A stretch of DNA of 5,087 nucleotides from an uncultured Collinsella sp. Its GTDB lineage: Bacteria > Actinomycetota > Coriobacteriia > Coriobacteriales > Coriobacteriaceae. A program made the translations under genes and the position numbers. The notes under the pieces are model-generated. The model made no database searches, was not told the origin of the DNA, and saw nothing but the letters and a program-made list of their open reading frames with translations. Of this stretch, positions 4,384 to 5,087 are shown piece after piece; position 1 is the first letter of the stretch, and every line of letters begins with the position of its first letter. Location: contig CAMQHT010000061.1 of assembly GCA_947001705.1 (NCBI GenBank), positions 1 to 5,087 of the forward strand, in the 5' to 3' direction.

Positions 4384-4923
4384 ATGAAGGTTATTCTTCT
4401 CGATGAGATCAAGGGCGAGGGCGGCGAGGGTGACGTCGTAGAGGTCGCTCAGGGTTACGCTGAGAACTTCCTGTTCCCCAAGAAGCTCGCTGTTGCCGCC
4501 ACCAAGGGCAACCTCAAGCAGCTTGACGAGCGTCGCAACAACATCGCCAAGCGCGAGGCCGTCCGTCTGGCTACCGCCAACGAGACCAAGGCTGCCTTCG
4601 AGGGCAAGACGGTCACCGTTGACGTCAAGGTCGGCGACGAGGGCATCCTCTTTGGCTCCGTTACCGCCGCTATGATCGCTGACGCCATCAAGGCTCAGCT
4701 CGGCATGGACATCGACCGCAAGCGCGTCGAGCTCGGTAAGCCCATCAAGGTTGCCGGTGCCCACACCGTTGCCATCTCGCTGTACCGCGAGATCAAGGCC
4801 GAGGTTGTCGTTCTCGTCGGCGTTACCGCCGAGGAGCTCGCTGCCGAGGCTGAGGTCGAGGAGGCCGCTGAGGTCGCCGAGGCCGAGACCGCCGAGGTCG
4901 AGACTGAGGCTGCTGCCGAGTAG
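4384..4923 (+). CDS. rplI: 50S ribosomal protein L9 with acidic C-terminal extension
   Basis: L9, 179 aa, is a two-domain 50S protein that binds 23S rRNA near the L1 stalk and helps maintain the reading frame. The N-domain MKVILLDEIKGEGGEGDVVEV is followed by QGYAENFLFPKKLA (23-36); the usual GYARNF has Glu in place of Arg here. A charged linker helix follows at about 40-75, then the C-domain to about 148. Residues 149-179 are an added tail made only of Ala, Glu, Val, Thr and Leu, with no basic residue; the usual family length is near 150. The ATG at 4384 has GGGAG 7 bases upstream. It is the last complete gene of the operon. dnaB often follows, but the sequence degrades 34 bases after the stop codon. 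Confidence 0.96.
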   Translation: MKVILLDEIKGEGGEGDVVEVAQGYAENFLFPKKLAVAATKGNLKQLDERRNNIAKREAVRLATANETKAAFEGKTVTVDVKVGDEGILFGSVTAAMIADAIKAQLGMDIDRKRVELGKPIKVAGAHTVAISLYREIKAEVVVLVGVTAEELAAEAEVEEAAEVAEAETAEVETEAAAE

Positions 4924-4957
4924 CATTTGCTGCAACGCAACAATCTTGTTCTAAGAA

Positions 4958-5087
4958 GGGGGGCCCGGGGGGCCCCGGGGGCGGGGGGGTTTTTTGGGGG
5001 GGGGGGGGGGGGGGGGGGGGGGTGGGGGGGGGGGGGGCCCCCCCCGGGGGGGGGGGGGGGTTTGGGGGGGGGTTTTTGGGGGGGGAT
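4958..5087. other. Poly-G contig end, probable artefact
   Basis: The sequence is almost entirely G, with short C and T runs. It is not credible as genomic sequence and mirrors the C-rich left end. No terminator or start of a next gene can be read after rplI. The sequence from 4924 to about 4957 appears genuine and contains only a small AACAA-TC-TTGTT inverted repeat. Confidence 0.85.

Noticed and set aside
3163..4935. 590-codon open frame antisense to the whole rpsF-ssb-rpsR-rplI operon
   Set aside because: It mirrors the strong codon bias of the ribosomal genes, has no ribosome binding site or family resemblance, and its Leu/Asp/Gly/Val-rich composition is the expected complement of the sense codons.
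4958..5087. G-quadruplex-forming region at the right end
   Set aside because: The G runs look like artefactual base calls at the contig edge, not genomic sequence.

Overview
The window looks like one short contig from a moderately GC-rich bacterium, most likely an actinomycete of the class Coriobacteriia, close to Collinsella. This placement rests on the gene order rpsF-ssb-rpsR-rplI, the protein sequences and the codon bias, and it is an inference. About 110 bases at the left end and 130 at the right end are near-pure C and G runs that look like sequencing or assembly artefact.

Layout. Bases 1-112 are low-complexity contig end, followed by two tandem hairpins (122-178). On the minus strand, 189-1334 encodes an exported beta-solenoid (bactofilin-like) membrane protein. 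Upstream of it, 1441-2130 encodes a TRIC/UPF0126 seven-helix membrane protein that probably starts at TTG. Bases 2131-2499 are non-coding. They hold three consecutive perfect hairpins, one of them a bidirectional terminator, a 25-base inverted copy of a tRNA-Ser 3' end, and a tRNA terminator. Two serine tRNAs follow on the minus strand, CGA (2500-2590) and GGA (2639-2729). A good sigma70-type promoter precedes the GGA gene and a hairpin terminator sits between the two. Bases 2774-3134 are intergenic with no gene that I recognise.

The right part is the plus-strand operon rpsF (S6), ssb, rpsR (S18) and rplI (L9). It is driven by a near-consensus promoter (TTGCAG, 17 bases, TATTAT at 3135-3163). 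The roughly 65-base leader folds an 8-bp hairpin whose loop can pair with the rpsF Shine-Dalgarno sequence. S6 and S18 form a heterodimer in the 30S subunit and are known in other bacteria to repress their own operon through an rpsF leader, so this leader is the best regulatory candidate here. A second very stable hairpin (11 bp, UUCG loop) lies between ssb and rpsR. The operon supplies two 30S proteins, one 50S protein and the replication single-strand-binding protein. dnaB often follows, but the sequence becomes unusable after rplI.

Most of the window is housekeeping. The points worth a second look are the rpsF leader pseudoknot, the tRNA-Ser 3'-end remnant, the paired hairpins at the left end, and the exported bactofilin-like protein. 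I see no CRISPR array, insertion sequence, toxin-antitoxin pair or defence system.
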